Source: Methanomassiliicoccales archaeon RumEn M1
GTDB lineage: Archaea; Thermoplasmatota; Thermoplasmata; Methanomassiliicoccales; Methanomassiliicoccaceae
Assembly (NCBI GenBank): GCA_001421185.1
Contig: LJKK01000028.1
Span: 1-36,245 of the forward strand
Direction: 5' to 3'
Length of the DNA stretch: 36,245 nucleotides
Positions 1 to 7,561 of the stretch are shown here, piece by piece. The notes beneath the pieces are model-generated. The model had not been told where the DNA came from. It saw only the letters and a list, made by a program, of their open reading frames with translations, and did no database searches. A program made the translations under genes and the position numbers. Position 1 is the first letter of the stretch. Each line of letters begins with the position of its first letter.

Positions 1-957
1 GTCGCGAATGCCGGTTATGACCGCCATCACCCTGATGTTCTCCCCGATCGATGGGTCCACCCGGGCCCCGAAGATCACCTGGGCATGGGGGTCCAGCTGC
101 TCGCTCACCCCGTTGAGGACCTTGGTCACCTTCCTCGTGGTGAGGTTTGGCCCGCCGGTGATGTGTATCAGCGCCCCGGTGGCGCCCTCGTAGTCGACCT
201 CCAGGAGGGGATTGCTGAGGGCGTCCTGGACCGCCCCGTCGGGATCGTTGCTCTCGCCGAACAGGATCGTGGACACGCCGCGGTGGCCTATGATGGTCCT
301 GAGGTCGGCGTAGTCGAGGTTGACCAGCGACGGCAGCGTTATGGCCTCCACCAGGCCTCTGATGACCTCCGATATCAGCTGGTCCATGACCCCCAGGCCC
401 TGGTCCACCGGAAGATTGGCCACCATGTCCAGCAGGCGGTTGTTGTCCAGCAGGAGCATCATGTCGGAGTGCTCGTTCAGCTTCCTGATGCCCCTCCGGG
501 CCACCTCCATCCGGTGGGTCCTCTCGAACTCGAAGGGCGTGGTGGCGATGGATATGACGATGGCTCCCCGGCGCTTGGCCTGCTTGGCCACCACCGGGGC
601 CACGCCCGTCCCGGTGCCGCCGCCCATGCCCACCGTGATGAAGGTGAGGTCGCTGTCCCTCAGGATGTCGTTGAGGGGCTCCAGCGCGTTCTCCATGCAC
701 GCCTCCCCCACCTCGGCCATGCCTCCCGCTCCCAGACCGCGGGTGAGCCCGGCCCCTATGAGAAGACGCCTATGCGAGTTGATGGTCTGCAGATGGCTCT
801 TGTCGGTGTTGATGGCCACCGTTTCCACTCCCCGGATGCCCATGGCCATCAGGCGGTTGATGCTGTTGCACCCGCCTCCCCCGCAGCCTATCACGTGGAT
901 CCTGAGCTGGGCGGCCTCAGCGCTCAGCTCGATGTCCGCGCCTCTTGAGTCCACCAT
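1..957 (-). CDS. ftsZ: FtsZ, FtsZ2-like cell division GTPase (3' end outside window)
   Basis: Tubulin-like GTPase that polymerises into the cytokinetic ring. 319 residues are visible. They include the first glycine-rich loop GCGGGGCNS (residues 24-32), INTD (49-52), the tubulin signature GMGGGTGTG (110-118) and the T7 catalytic-loop motif NLDYAD (213-218). The reading frame runs off position 1 just after VITGIRD, near the end of the C-terminal domain. I chose the ATG at 957; there is no other ATG, GTG or TTG between it and the upstream gene, whose stop lies 17 bp away. It is clearly more diverged from the two plus-strand FtsZ proteins than they are from each other. Being downstream of a ribbon-helix-helix gene recalls the cdrS-ftsZ2 pair of haloarchaea, so I infer the FtsZ2 class. 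FtsZ identity is certain; the subfamily is not. Confidence 0.93.
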   Translation of the reverse strand, partial: MVDSRGADIELSAEAAQLRIHVIGCGGGGCNSINRLMAMGIRGVETVAINTDKSHLQTINSHRRLLIGAGLTRGLGAGGMAEVGEACMENALEPLNDILRDSDLTFITVGMGGGTGTGVAPVVAKQAKRRGAIVISIATTPFEFERTHRMEVARRGIRKLNEHSDMMLLLDNNRLLDMVANLPVDQGLGVMDQLISEVIRGLVEAITLPSLVNLDYADLRTIIGHRGVSTILFGESNDPDGAVQDALSNPLLEVDYEGATGALIHITGGPNLTTRKVTKVLNGVSEQLDPHAQVIFGARVDPSIGENIRVMAVITGIRD

Positions 958-974
958 ATCCTCGGGAGCGATGA

Positions 975-1286
975 CTAATGCATCTCCTCCATGGCCCGGG
1001 TGATCCTCTTCCTGGTGTACTCCCTCACGGCATTGCGTATGGCGTCATCGATGGAGACCGAGTCCCCATCCTTGACCAGGCATTCCAGCTCGACCACGTT
1101 GCCCTTGGGAAGCTCCACCGTGATCCGCTCGATGTGATCGGGAGCGAAGTGCGAGTCCACGAAGCTGTCTATGGCAGCGCGTATGGCATCCGAGATGGTG
1201 GGGTACCTGCCGTCCTTGACCAGGCTTTCGAGGGCGCTCACCTTGTCGCTCGGGATTCTGATGGTGATCCTTTCAGTTTCGCTCAT
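975..1286 (-). CDS. Tandem ribbon-helix-helix regulator, CdrS-like
   Basis: A 103-residue DNA-binding protein made of two consecutive RHH (CopG/MetJ-fold) units. Unit one begins ERITIRIP (residues 5-12) and unit two ERITVELP (53-60). Both continue with LVKDG and a DAIR helix at the same offset of 48 residues, so this is an internal duplication. In a normal RHH dimer the two strands come from two subunits; here one chain could form the whole unit. The ATG at 1286 has AGAGG 7 nt upstream; a TTG at 1325 would extend it through what looks like operator DNA. It lies 17 bp upstream of ftsZ on the same strand, so they are probably co-transcribed. In haloarchaea the short RHH protein CdrS controls ftsZ2 (established knowledge); a similar role here is inference. 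Its own promoter carries phased TGTC repeats, suggesting autoregulation. Confidence 0.85.
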   Translation of the reverse strand: MSETERITIRIPSDKVSALESLVKDGRYPTISDAIRAAIDSFVDSHFAPDHIERITVELPKGNVVELECLVKDGDSVSIDDAIRNAVREYTRKRITRAMEEMH

Positions 1287-1306
1287 GTCAAGCCTCTCTT
1301 GGGCTC

Positions 1307-1361
1307 TGTCCGACGATTGATACAATTTTGTCGGACATTTGTCATAATAGTGTCGGGAGTA
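1307..1361 (-). promoter_or_regulatory. Phased 11-bp TGTC operator array
   Basis: Five 11-bp units follow each other without gaps on the plus strand, starting at 1307, 1318, 1329, 1340 and 1351. Four begin TGTC (TGTCCGAC, TGTCGGAC, TGTCATAA, TGTCGGGA) and one TGAT. Three share the TGTCSG core. The array lies between box A and the start codon of the RHH gene, overlapping the expected transcription start. One repeat per helical turn suits cooperative binding of RHH units along one DNA face. That it is the regulator's own operator is inference. Confidence 0.6.
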
Positions 1362-1367
1362 TATAAC
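1359..1367 (-). promoter_or_regulatory. Box A (TATA) promoter of the RHH-ftsZ unit
   Basis: The minus strand reads GTTATATAC, a good archaeal box A. It would place transcription start about 25 bp downstream, near 1335-1340, inside the TGTC array, leaving a leader of about 50 nt. Confidence 0.55.
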
Positions 1368-1548
1368 GATTGATGCTCTGGGCGGACCGGGTGCCAGAGA
1401 GCGTCCGGTTCGATGACGGTGCGCATCGCCGACCGGTCCCCGTTCCTAGAATCCTCTTGGAACATGGTCACGCCCATCCCCGGGGCGATGGGCCTGTCCC
1501 TTGGCCTTGAGGGATGGCTAAGAACGATGTCTCGTCCAAGGATAAAGC

Positions 1549-1556
1549 TATATAAA
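1549..1556 (+). promoter_or_regulatory. Box A promoter of tbp
   Basis: TATATAAA lies 30-37 bp upstream of the tbp start, a strong archaeal box A. Further upstream (1472-1493) there is a hairpin-like inverted repeat with 7-bp arms GCCCATC and GATGGGC, of unknown meaning. The rest of 1373-1548 shows no convincing gene. Confidence 0.6.
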
Positions 1557-1585
1557 GGCATTTAAATACCTTTTAAGGTGACGCA

Positions 1586-2134
1586 TTGGCCAAGATGAAG
1601 ATCGAGAACGTGGTCGCCTCCACCGCCCTGAGGAACGACCTGGACCTGCAGGCTATCGCCCTCACCTTGGAGGGAGCGGAGTACGAGCCGGAGCAGTTCC
1701 CCGGCCTCATCTACCGGTTGAAGGAGCCCAAGACCGCCACCCTCCTGTTCCGCAGCGGCAAGGTGGTGTGCACCGGCGCCCGGACCGTGGAGGACGTGAA
1801 GGTGGCGATCCGCAAGGTAGCCAAGCAGCTCCAGAACGCCGGTATCGAGGTGGACCTGGACCCGCCGGTGGTGGTGCAGAACATCGTCGCGTCCTCCGAC
1901 CTGGGGCAGGAGATCAACCTCAACGCCATCGCCATCTCCCTGGGCCTGGAGCACGTGGAGTACGAGCCGGAGCAGTTCCCCGGCCTGGTGTATCGCCTCA
2001 AGGAGCCCAAGGTGGTGCTCCTCATCTTCGGCTCTGGCAAGCTCGTGTGCACCGGCGCCAAGGAGCCCCACATGGTCGTGGAGGCCGTGGACAAGGTCGC
2101 GGAGGAGCTCAGGGCGGCGGGATTGATACACTGA
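1586..2134 (+). CDS. tbp: TATA-box-binding protein TBP
   Basis: General transcription factor that binds box A and recruits TFB and RNA polymerase. The 182-residue protein shows the classic saddle duplication. Half one (about 6-90) has the sequence EYEPEQFPGLIYRLKEPK and later GKVVCTGA. Half two (about 97-180) repeats EYEPEQFPGLVYRLKEPK and GKLVCTGAK. The length equals that of standard archaeal TBPs, so there is no extra domain. I chose the TTG at 1586 because an AGGTGA motif precedes it by a few bases; an ATG three codons later (1595) is possible. It has its own box A at 1549. The divergent neighbour is the RHH-ftsZ unit, and a TatD-like gene follows with almost no spacing. Confidence 0.95.
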   Translation: MAKMKIENVVASTALRNDLDLQAIALTLEGAEYEPEQFPGLIYRLKEPKTATLLFRSGKVVCTGARTVEDVKVAIRKVAKQLQNAGIEVDLDPPVVVQNIVASSDLGQEINLNAIAISLGLEHVEYEPEQFPGLVYRLKEPKVVLLIFGSGKLVCTGAKEPHMVVEAVDKVAEELRAAGLIH

Positions 2135-2977
2135 CGATCCCCATACTGGACGACCACATACACCTGCGGCCGGACGGCCGGGGGGTGGAGGCGGTGGCCG
2201 AGTTCGCCCGGGCGGGGGGCACCCATGCCATACTGGTCCATAGCCCCCATCCGTCGGTCCCGGTGGCGGGGCCGGGCGATCTGCGCGCCTCCTATGATGT
2301 CACCCTACGAATGGCCGACGCGGTGAACGCCTCCGGGGCGGCGAGGGTCTTCGCCGCGGTGGGACCGTACCCCATCCTGCTGATGGGGCTGGCGGAGAGG
2401 CACGGTCTGAGGAGGGGCGTGGAGCTCATGAAGGAGGGCATGGAGGACGCCCAGCACCTGGTTCTGGAGGGGCGGGCCGTGGCCATCGGGGAGATAGGGC
2501 GGCCGCACTTCCCCGTGGACCATGACGTCTGGGAAGCATCCAACGAGGTCCTCTCCTACGGCATGGAGCTCGCCCGGGAGGCCTCCTGCCCGGTCATCCT
2601 TCACACCGAGAGCGCCACGCCGGAGGTCATGGCCGAGCTTGCCGCCATGGCCGACCGGGTCGGGCTGCCGAGGGACAAGGTGGTCAAGCACTACTCGCCC
2701 CCCCTTGGTCGGCCGCGACGAGAACAGCGGTCTCGTCCCCTCGGTCCTGGCCAGCCGGGAGGCGGTGCGCGCGGCCCTCGCCAAGGGGGACCGCTTCCTG
2801 ATGGAGACCGACTTCATGGACGATCCGTCGAGGCCGGGGGCGGTCATGAACATAAACACCGTGCCCAAGCGGACCAGGGCGTTCCTCGAGGCGGGGACCA
2901 TGAGCGAGGAGGCCGCCTGGAGGATTCACAAGGAGCTGCCGGAGAAGGTCTACGGCATCGAGATCGAGGTGCGATGA
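2131..2977 (+). CDS. TatD-like metal-dependent hydrolase, frameshifted
   Basis: Member of the archaeal TatD-related amidohydrolase group (TIM-barrel metal hydrolases, some acting as DNases); the substrate is unknown. The start DDHIHL supplies the HxH metal motif, GEIGRPH the conserved mid-barrel Glu, VILHTES a metal-binding His, and METDF the late Asp. Translation runs in one frame to KHYSPPL and then must continue in the +1 frame with VGRDENSGLVPSVLAS. The break is a C7 run at 2698-2704; with C6 the protein is continuous (about 280 residues) through to the stop at 2977. This looks like a homopolymer indel. The start is unclear: in frame just after the tbp stop there is only a CTG (2131) or an ATT (2122). 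It probably shares the tbp transcript. Confidence 0.75.
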
Positions 2978-3253
2978 TCAGCGCCGGATGGCGAAATCGT
3001 TGAACTGGCCGAGGAACTCGGACCATTCGATGTCCACGCTGTCGACCCGGGCGGCGGGATGCTCCTCCCTGAGCTGCCTCACGACCTCCTCGATGTCCTC
3101 CCGTTCTCCTTCGAACACCGCCGACACCGACCCGTCGCTAAGGTTGCGGACCCAGCCCGTGACGCCGCGCCGCTTTGCGAAATCCACGGTGTAGGCGCGG
3201 AAATACACGCCCTGCACCAGCCCCCGGAACCTCGCCTCTGCTCTCACCTTCAT
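2978..3253 (-). CDS. acyP: Acylphosphatase
   Basis: Hydrolyses acyl phosphates such as 1,3-bisphosphoglycerate and carbamoyl phosphate. At 91 residues it has the usual family length. The signature GLVQGVYFRAYT (residues 11-22) contains the phosphate-binding loop and catalytic Arg, and GVTGWVRNLSDGSV (30-43) contains the catalytic Asn. A TTTATC element 24-30 bp upstream of the ATG at 3253 suggests a leaderless transcript. The gene converges end to end with the TatD-like gene (stops adjoin at 2977/2978). Confidence 0.93.
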   Translation of the reverse strand: MKVRAEARFRGLVQGVYFRAYTVDFAKRRGVTGWVRNLSDGSVSAVFEGEREDIEEVVRQLREEHPAARVDSVDIEWSEFLGQFNDFAIRR

Positions 3254-3315
3254 GGTCTGGCCGATTGACGCGGGGAGATAAAGAGATTACCAGGCTGGAA
3301 TTGTACTGGTCAATA

Positions 3316-3325
3316 TTATTTAATA
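3316..3325 (+). promoter_or_regulatory. Box A promoter of the first FtsZ1-type gene
   Basis: TTATTTAATA lies 37-46 bp upstream of the ATG at 3362. It predicts a short leader of about 10-15 nt. Confidence 0.5.
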
Positions 3326-3361
3326 CCTAGAATCGCGATAACACGTTCCAAGGGATGCACT

Positions 3362-4492
3362 ATGAAATCTTTGGTCGAGGAAGCCCTGGCTAGGGAGGGC
3401 TCCGTTCCTGCGCCGCGGGGACCCGCGCCTTCTGCCAGAACTGCGTTCGAACAGTCCAGCGATGTCGATGCCGACCTGCTGGAGATCCTGCAGAAGCTTA
3501 GAACTAACGTCAAGATCATTGGATGCGGCGGAGGGGGATGCAACACCGTCGACCGTATCGCCCAGGAGGGCATCGTGGGCGCCGAGCTGTACGCCGCCAA
3601 CACCGATGCCCAGCACCTCCTGGCCGTTCGCTCCAAGCACAAGATCCTGCTGGGCCGCCGCTCCACTCGTGGACTGGGAGCGGGAGCGCTCCCCCAGGTC
3701 GGTGAGGACGCGGCCAAGGAGGCGGAGCCTGAGCTGCGCAACGCCCTGGCCGATGCCCACATCGTGTTCGTCACCGCCGGCATGGGCGGCGGCACCGGAA
3801 CCGGCTCCGCCCCCTACGTGGCCAAGCTCGCCAAGGATATGGGCGCGCTGACCGTGGCGGTCACCACCCTGCCCTTCAGAGGGGAAGGCAACCTTAGGAG
3901 GGAGAACGCGGAGGGAGGACTGGAGCGGCTGCGGGAGGCGGCCGACACCGTCATCGTCATTCCCAACGACAGGCTTCTTGACATATGTCCTCGCCTGGGC
4001 ATCAACGCCGCCTTCAAGGTGGCCGACGAGGTCCTCATGCGGTCCATAAAGGGCATCACCGAGCTGATCACCAAGCCCGGCCTGGTCAACCTGGACTTCA
4101 ATGATGTCAAGACCATCATGAAGGGCGCCGGGGTCGCCATGATCGGCCTGGGCGAGTCGGGCAACGACACCGATGACCGCGCCGCCGACGCCATCAACGA
4201 CGCGCTCAACTCCCCCCTGCTGGACGTTGACATATCGGGCGCCACCGGCGTCCTGGTCAACGTGGTGGGAGGCGGCGACATGACCATCTCCGAGGCCGAG
4301 AAGGTGGCCGGGATCATCCGCTCCCGGGTGTCGCCCAACGCCCGCATCATCTGGGGTGCGGCCGTCGATCCATCGCTGCAGCACAAGATCCGTGTGATGG
4401 TCGTGATCACCGGGGTCTCGTCCAATCAGATACTCGGCCGTCAGCGCGGCAGCGCTCGCCTGGACGATTCGGAGGTAGACATCATAAGGTAG
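3362..4492 (+). CDS. ftsZ: FtsZ1-type cell division GTPase, tandem copy A
   Basis: 376-residue FtsZ. After a variable N-terminal arm (1-35), an acidic helix leads to GCGGGGCNT (54-62), [10 protein letters not shown] (78-87), the tubulin signature GMGGGTGTG (140-148) and T7 motif NLDFND (243-248). The C-terminus ends in a short linker and the acidic peptide SEVDIIR, probably a partner-binding tail. It is closely similar to the next gene, with long stretches identical at DNA level, so it is a recent or homogenised duplicate. The next copy, adjacent to secE and spt5, occupies the position usual for archaeal ftsZ1, so copy A is the likely extra one. It has its own box A, and 176 bp separate the copies. 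Whether both proteins polymerise together or one has become a regulator cannot be read from sequence; all GTP-site residues appear intact. Confidence 0.95.
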   Translation: MKSLVEEALAREGSVPAPRGPAPSARTAFEQSSDVDADLLEILQKLRTNVKIIGCGGGGCNTVDRIAQEGIVGAELYAANTDAQHLLAVRSKHKILLGRRSTRGLGAGALPQVGEDAAKEAEPELRNALADAHIVFVTAGMGGGTGTGSAPYVAKLAKDMGALTVAVTTLPFRGEGNLRRENAEGGLERLREAADTVIVIPNDRLLDICPRLGINAAFKVADEVLMRSIKGITELITKPGLVNLDFNDVKTIMKGAGVAMIGLGESGNDTDDRAADAINDALNSPLLDVDISGATGVLVNVVGGGDMTISEAEKVAGIIRSRVSPNARIIWGAAVDPSLQHKIRVMVVITGVSSNQILGRQRGSARLDDSEVDIIR

Positions 4493-4510
4493 GCGGACAC
4501 CGCCCGGAGC

Positions 4511-4551
4511 GGACGCGGCCGGGGGCCTGGAGGGGCTCCCGAGCGGCGTCC
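4511..4551 (+). terminator. Possible hairpin terminator after ftsZ copy A
   Basis: GGACGC at 4511 pairs with GCGTCC at 4546-4551, and the GC-rich interior can fold further (GGGGCC with GGCTCCC). T-rich stretches follow around 4564-4577. Weak evidence only. Confidence 0.25.
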
Positions 4552-4586
4552 CCAGACTCCGTCATTTTACATCTTTCTCGCAAAGA

Positions 4587-4594
4587 TTTAAAAG
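4587..4594 (+). promoter_or_regulatory. Box A promoter of the second FtsZ1-type gene
   Basis: TTTAAAAG lies about 75-80 bp upstream of the ATG at 4669. It predicts a leader of about 50 nt carrying a G-rich Shine-Dalgarno stretch just before the start. Confidence 0.4.
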
Positions 4595-4668
4595 CAACAA
4601 TGCATGTTAACCTTCGCCTGGGCAGGTCAGCCTGATTAGTGCTGGGTTTAGCTCAGGGGGGACTTGTC

Positions 4669-5772
4669 ATGAAATCATTCCTCAGCGACGCCATATCCCG
4701 CGCTGGTTCACAAAGTGGGGACGCGGGCCCGACCTACCAAGAGTACTCCGCCGCCGACCAGGAGCTCCTCAGCGTATTGGAGAGCCTGAAGACCAACATC
4801 AAGATCATCGGATGCGGCGGAGGAGGCACCAACACCATCGACCGTCTGTCCGAGGTCGGCATCGTGGGCGCCGAGATCTACGCCGCCAACACCGATGCCC
4901 AGCACCTCCTGGCCGTCCGAGCCCCGCACAAGATCCTGTTGGGCCGCCGCTCCACTCGTGGACTGGGAGCGGGAGCGCTCCCCCAGGTCGGTGAGGAGGC
5001 GGCGAGGGAGGCCGAGGACGACATCAGGAAGATCCTGAACGGTTCGGACATCGTGTTCGTCACCGCCGGCATGGGCGGCGGCACCGGAACCGGCTCCGCC
5101 CCCTACGTGGCCAAGCTCGCCAAGGATATGGGCGCGCTGACCGTGGCGGTCGTGACCTATCCGTTCAAGGCCGAGGGGACCATCCGCGCCGAGAACGCCG
5201 AGTGGGGGCTGGAGAGGCTGCGCAACGCCGCCGACACCGTCATCGTCATTCCCAACGACAAGCTTCTGGAGATCTGCCCCCGTCTGGCTCTCAACGCCGC
5301 CTTCAAGGTGGCCGACGAGGTGCTGGTCAGGTCCATCAAGGGCATCACCGAGCTGATCACCAAGCCCGGCCTGGTCAACTTGGACTTCAACGACCTGAAG
5401 ACCATCATGAAGGGCGCCGGGGTCGCCATGATCGGCCTGGGAGAGGCCGACGAGGACGACCGCGTGGAGGCCGCCGTCAACGAGGCCATTAACTCGCCGA
5501 TGATCGACGTGGACATCTCTGGGGCCACCGGCGCCCTGGTCAATGTCACCGGCGGGGAGAACATGAGCATCGCCGAGGCCGAGAAGGTGGCCGAGATCAT
5601 CCAGTCCAAGATCGCCCCCAACGCCCGCCTGATCTGGGGTGCGGCCGTCGATCCATCGCTGCGCGACACCGTCAGGGTCATGGTGGTCATCACCGGCGTC
5701 AAGTCCAAGAACATCATCGGGCCGCAGAGGGAGAGGGCTTCCAAGGTCGTAGACGTCGACTTTATTAAGTAG
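4669..5772 (+). CDS. ftsZ: FtsZ1-type cell division GTPase, tandem copy B
   Basis: 367-residue Fts[10 protein letters not shown] lies at residues 48-56, [10 protein letters not shown] at 72-81, the tubulin signature GMGGGTGTG at 134-142, and the T7 motif NLDFND follows. The C-terminus ends KVVDVDFIK, an acidic-hydrophobic tail like that of copy A. The ATG at 4669 was chosen over an upstream start at 4639 because MKSF aligns with the MKSL of copy A and a GGGGGGA stretch precedes it. It is followed 44 bp later by secE, then spt5 and L11. The order ftsZ-secE-spt5-L11 is known in methanogens such as Methanocaldococcus, so this is the likely ancestral ftsZ1. The N-terminal arm is shorter than that of copy A and shares little with it beyond the first few residues. 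Confidence 0.96.
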   Translation: MKSFLSDAISRAGSQSGDAGPTYQEYSAADQELLSVLESLKTNIKIIGCGGGGTNTIDRLSEVGIVGAEIYAANTDAQHLLAVRAPHKILLGRRSTRGLGAGALPQVGEEAAREAEDDIRKILNGSDIVFVTAGMGGGTGTGSAPYVAKLAKDMGALTVAVVTYPFKAEGTIRAENAEWGLERLRNAADTVIVIPNDKLLEICPRLALNAAFKVADEVLVRSIKGITELITKPGLVNLDFNDLKTIMKGAGVAMIGLGEADEDDRVEAAVNEAINSPMIDVDISGATGALVNVTGGENMSIAEAEKVAEIIQSKIAPNARLIWGAAVDPSLRDTVRVMVVITGVKSKNIIGPQRERASKVVDVDFIK

Positions 5773-5816
5773 ATACCTTTAACCATAGGAACTCGTAAGC
5801 CCAGAGGTGGACGGAC

Positions 5817-6041
5817 ATGGACATAGTTGACAAGTCCTGGGAGATCCAGCACGATATCGAAGAGAGGGCCAGGAGACTCGGCAAGGGCAAGTACGGCAGG
5901 GTCTTCAAGATGGCCCGCAAGCCCACCACCGACGAGTACATCAAGGTGATGCAGATCACTGGCCTCGGCCTGATCCTCATCGGAGGGCTGGGTTTCCTGA
6001 TATACTTCCTGATGAACGTCCTGCCCGGATACCTCGGCTGA
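5817..6041 (+). CDS. secE: Preprotein translocase subunit SecE (Sec61 gamma)
   Basis: Small clamp subunit of the SecYEG protein-conducting channel. Its 74 residues have an amphipathic N-terminal helix ([14 protein letters not shown]), the archaeal motif [18 protein letters not shown] (about 34-51) and one membrane span (about 48-68). This is the standard Sec61-gamma layout. GAGGTG lies 6-7 nt upstream of the ATG. It is followed 25 bp later by spt5, the usual archaeal order. Confidence 0.93.
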   Translation: MDIVDKSWEIQHDIEERARRLGKGKYGRVFKMARKPTTDEYIKVMQITGLGLILIGGLGFLIYFLMNVLPGYLG

Positions 6042-6066
6042 ACTCGATCCACCTGGACTGATTGAA

Positions 6067-6942
6067 ATGACTCAAGACCTTCAATCCGCGCCGTCCCCCG
6101 CGGGAGGCAGCGGCATGATATCATTCGTGGGCGAGGGAGGGGAAAGCAAGGTCCCTGCCTCATCATCGACCAGCTGGAGCTTCCAGCTGAAGAGCAGGGA
6201 CCCCGCCAAGAAGAAGGTGCACATCAAGATCGGCATCACCCAGACCCCTGCCGACGCAGCGGAGTGGAGCGTCCGACTGTACGACGCCTCCAACGCCTCC
6301 CTGTATGACAATCACTCTTCGCGCTCGTCCGAGGAGTTCGATATATTCCTGGAGGGGGCGAACCCCAAGGAGCTCCGGCTGGAGGCCCACGCCCCCATAG
6401 GCTCGGCCTATCAGGACCGGGTGGACATAGAGGTCGCCGCCTGCCTGGTGGAGGACCCGGCCGACTGCGACGTCATCCGGTTCACGGCCATGGCGAGGCA
6501 GTCCATCATGGCCCTCAAGACGTCCATAGGCCATGAGAGGGACGTTGCCGATGTCATCGCTGGCCGTGCCAAGGGCATCCAGTCCGACATCGCAGCCATC
6601 CTCTCGCCCGTCACCCTCCGCGGCTACGTGCTCATTGAGGGCATGAACACCGAGAGGATGCGCGAGACGGTGAAGGGCGTGCGCAAGGCCCACAGCTTCG
6701 TGGACGGCGAGATGAAGATCGAGGAGATCGACCACTACCTGGCACCCAAGCCTCTGGTGTCCGGCATCGCCGAAGGGGACGTGGTCGAGCTGGTCGCCGG
6801 ACCGTTCAAGGGCGAGAAGGCCAGGGTGCAGCATATCGACGAGGCCAAGGAAGAGATCACGGTGGAGCTGTTCGAGGCCATGGTCCCCATCCCGGTGACG
6901 GTGAGGGGCGACCACGTCCGGGTGCTCGAGAAGGATAGGTAA
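6067..6942 (+). CDS. spt5: Transcription elongation factor Spt5 (NusG) with N-terminal extra domain
   Basis: RNA polymerase processivity factor. The NGN domain is at about 145-228 ([27 protein letters not shown]) and the KOW domain at about 232-288 ([19 protein letters not shown]). Standard archaeal Spt5 has about 150 residues; this one has 291. The first about 143 residues form an unusual extension: a low-complexity start (1-35), then an alternating beta-strand pattern ([54 protein letters not shown]) that reads like an immunoglobulin-type beta sandwich. Reading frame and codon use are continuous with the core, so this is a real fusion. Its role is unknown. The start ATG at 6067 follows secE closely. 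L11 starts 34 bp after the stop. Confidence 0.93.
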   Translation: MTQDLQSAPSPAGGSGMISFVGEGGESKVPASSSTSWSFQLKSRDPAKKKVHIKIGITQTPADAAEWSVRLYDASNASLYDNHSSRSSEEFDIFLEGANPKELRLEAHAPIGSAYQDRVDIEVAACLVEDPADCDVIRFTAMARQSIMALKTSIGHERDVADVIAGRAKGIQSDIAAILSPVTLRGYVLIEGMNTERMRETVKGVRKAHSFVDGEMKIEEIDHYLAPKPLVSGIAEGDVVELVAGPFKGEKARVQHIDEAKEEITVELFEAMVPIPVTVRGDHVRVLEKDR

Positions 6943-6976
6943 CCATTGAAGATAACGATAAAGAAAGGTGTTCTTT

Positions 6977-7453
6977 ATGGCAGACACGGTTGAAGTGCTC
7001 GTGGAGGGCGGCAAGGCCACGCCTGGTCAGCCCCTCGGCCCCGCCCTGGGGCCCCTGGGAGTGAACATTCCCAAGATCGTAGCGGAGATAAACAACAAGA
7101 CCAAGGCGTTCAACGGAATGAAGGTCCCGGTCAAGATCATCATCGACTCCAAGACCAAGGACTTCGAGATCAAGGTAGGCACCCCGCCCACCACCTCGCT
7201 GATCACCAAGGAGCTGGGTGTGGAGAAGGGCTCCGGATCGTCCAAGGCCGTCAAGGTCGGGAACCTGTCGATGGAGCAGGTCGTCAGGATCGCGCAGATG
7301 AAGGGAGACTCGCTCATGGGCAAGGACCTCAAGCACCAGGCGCTCGAGGTCATCGGCACCTGCACGTCCATGGGGGTCACCGTGGAGGGACAGGACTCCC
7401 GGGCGATCCGCGCCGACATCATGGCCGGCAAGTTCGACCAGTACTTCGCCTGA
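6977..7453 (+). CDS. rpl11: 50S ribosomal protein uL11
   Basis: 158-residue protein of the GTPase-associated centre, binding 23S rRNA with the L10-L12 stalk. The N-terminal domain has the conserved GKATPGQPLGPALGPLGVN stretch (about 12-30), followed by the C-terminal rRNA-binding domain. The ATG at 6977 follows AAAGGTG with good spacing; an upstream GTG at 6968 would lie inside that ribosome binding site. It is the last gene of the ftsZ-secE-spt5-L11 series before a new promoter. Confidence 0.95.
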   Translation: MADTVEVLVEGGKATPGQPLGPALGPLGVNIPKIVAEINNKTKAFNGMKVPVKIIIDSKTKDFEIKVGTPPTTSLITKELGVEKGSGSSKAVKVGNLSMEQVVRIAQMKGDSLMGKDLKHQALEVIGTCTSMGVTVEGQDSRAIRADIMAGKFDQYFA

Positions 7454-7484
7454 AAGGGCGAAGCCAAACCCCCTTCCCACAAAG

Positions 7485-7492
7485 TTTAAAAG
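7485..7492 (+). promoter_or_regulatory. Box A promoter of the L1-L10-L12 unit
   Basis: TTTAAAAG predicts transcription start near 7512-7516, immediately before the leader hairpin at 7518. Stretches GCGAAGCC (before) and GGCTTCGC (after) flank it as an inverted repeat of unknown importance. Confidence 0.5.
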
Positions 7493-7517
7493 GCATATGC
7501 TAGTTTAGGGCTTCGCA

Positions 7518-7550
7518 CTGTAGGAGAGCCTTGGCTCATTTGCACTACAG
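7518..7550 (+). promoter_or_regulatory. Candidate L1-binding leader hairpin (autogenous control)
   Basis: Outer stem CTGTAG (7518-7523) pairs perfectly with CTACAG (7545-7550). Inner stem GAGCC (7526-7530) pairs with GGCTC (7533-7537). The internal loop is asymmetric: GA on the left, ATTTGCA on the right. Two helices around an asymmetric loop, with GA on the short side, is the layout of the mRNA site bound by archaeal L1. The Shine-Dalgarno GGAGGT begins at the last stem base, so L1 binding could block translation of L1-L10-L12. Fold seen directly; function inferred. Confidence 0.6.
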
Positions 7551-7561
7551 GAGGTATCTGA

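Noticed and set aside
85-948. Long plus-strand open frame opposite the FtsZ2-like gene
   Set aside because: It is the antisense shadow of a clear FtsZ; its sequence is His/Gly/Pro-rich without domain motifs, as expected in GC-rich DNA.
1283-1561. 92-codon minus-strand frame upstream of the RHH gene
   Set aside because: It covers the phased operator and box A elements and overlaps the tbp promoter; no protein-like features.
1412-1564. Short plus-strand frame before tbp
   Set aside because: It runs through the tbp box A and has no ribosome site; probably chance.
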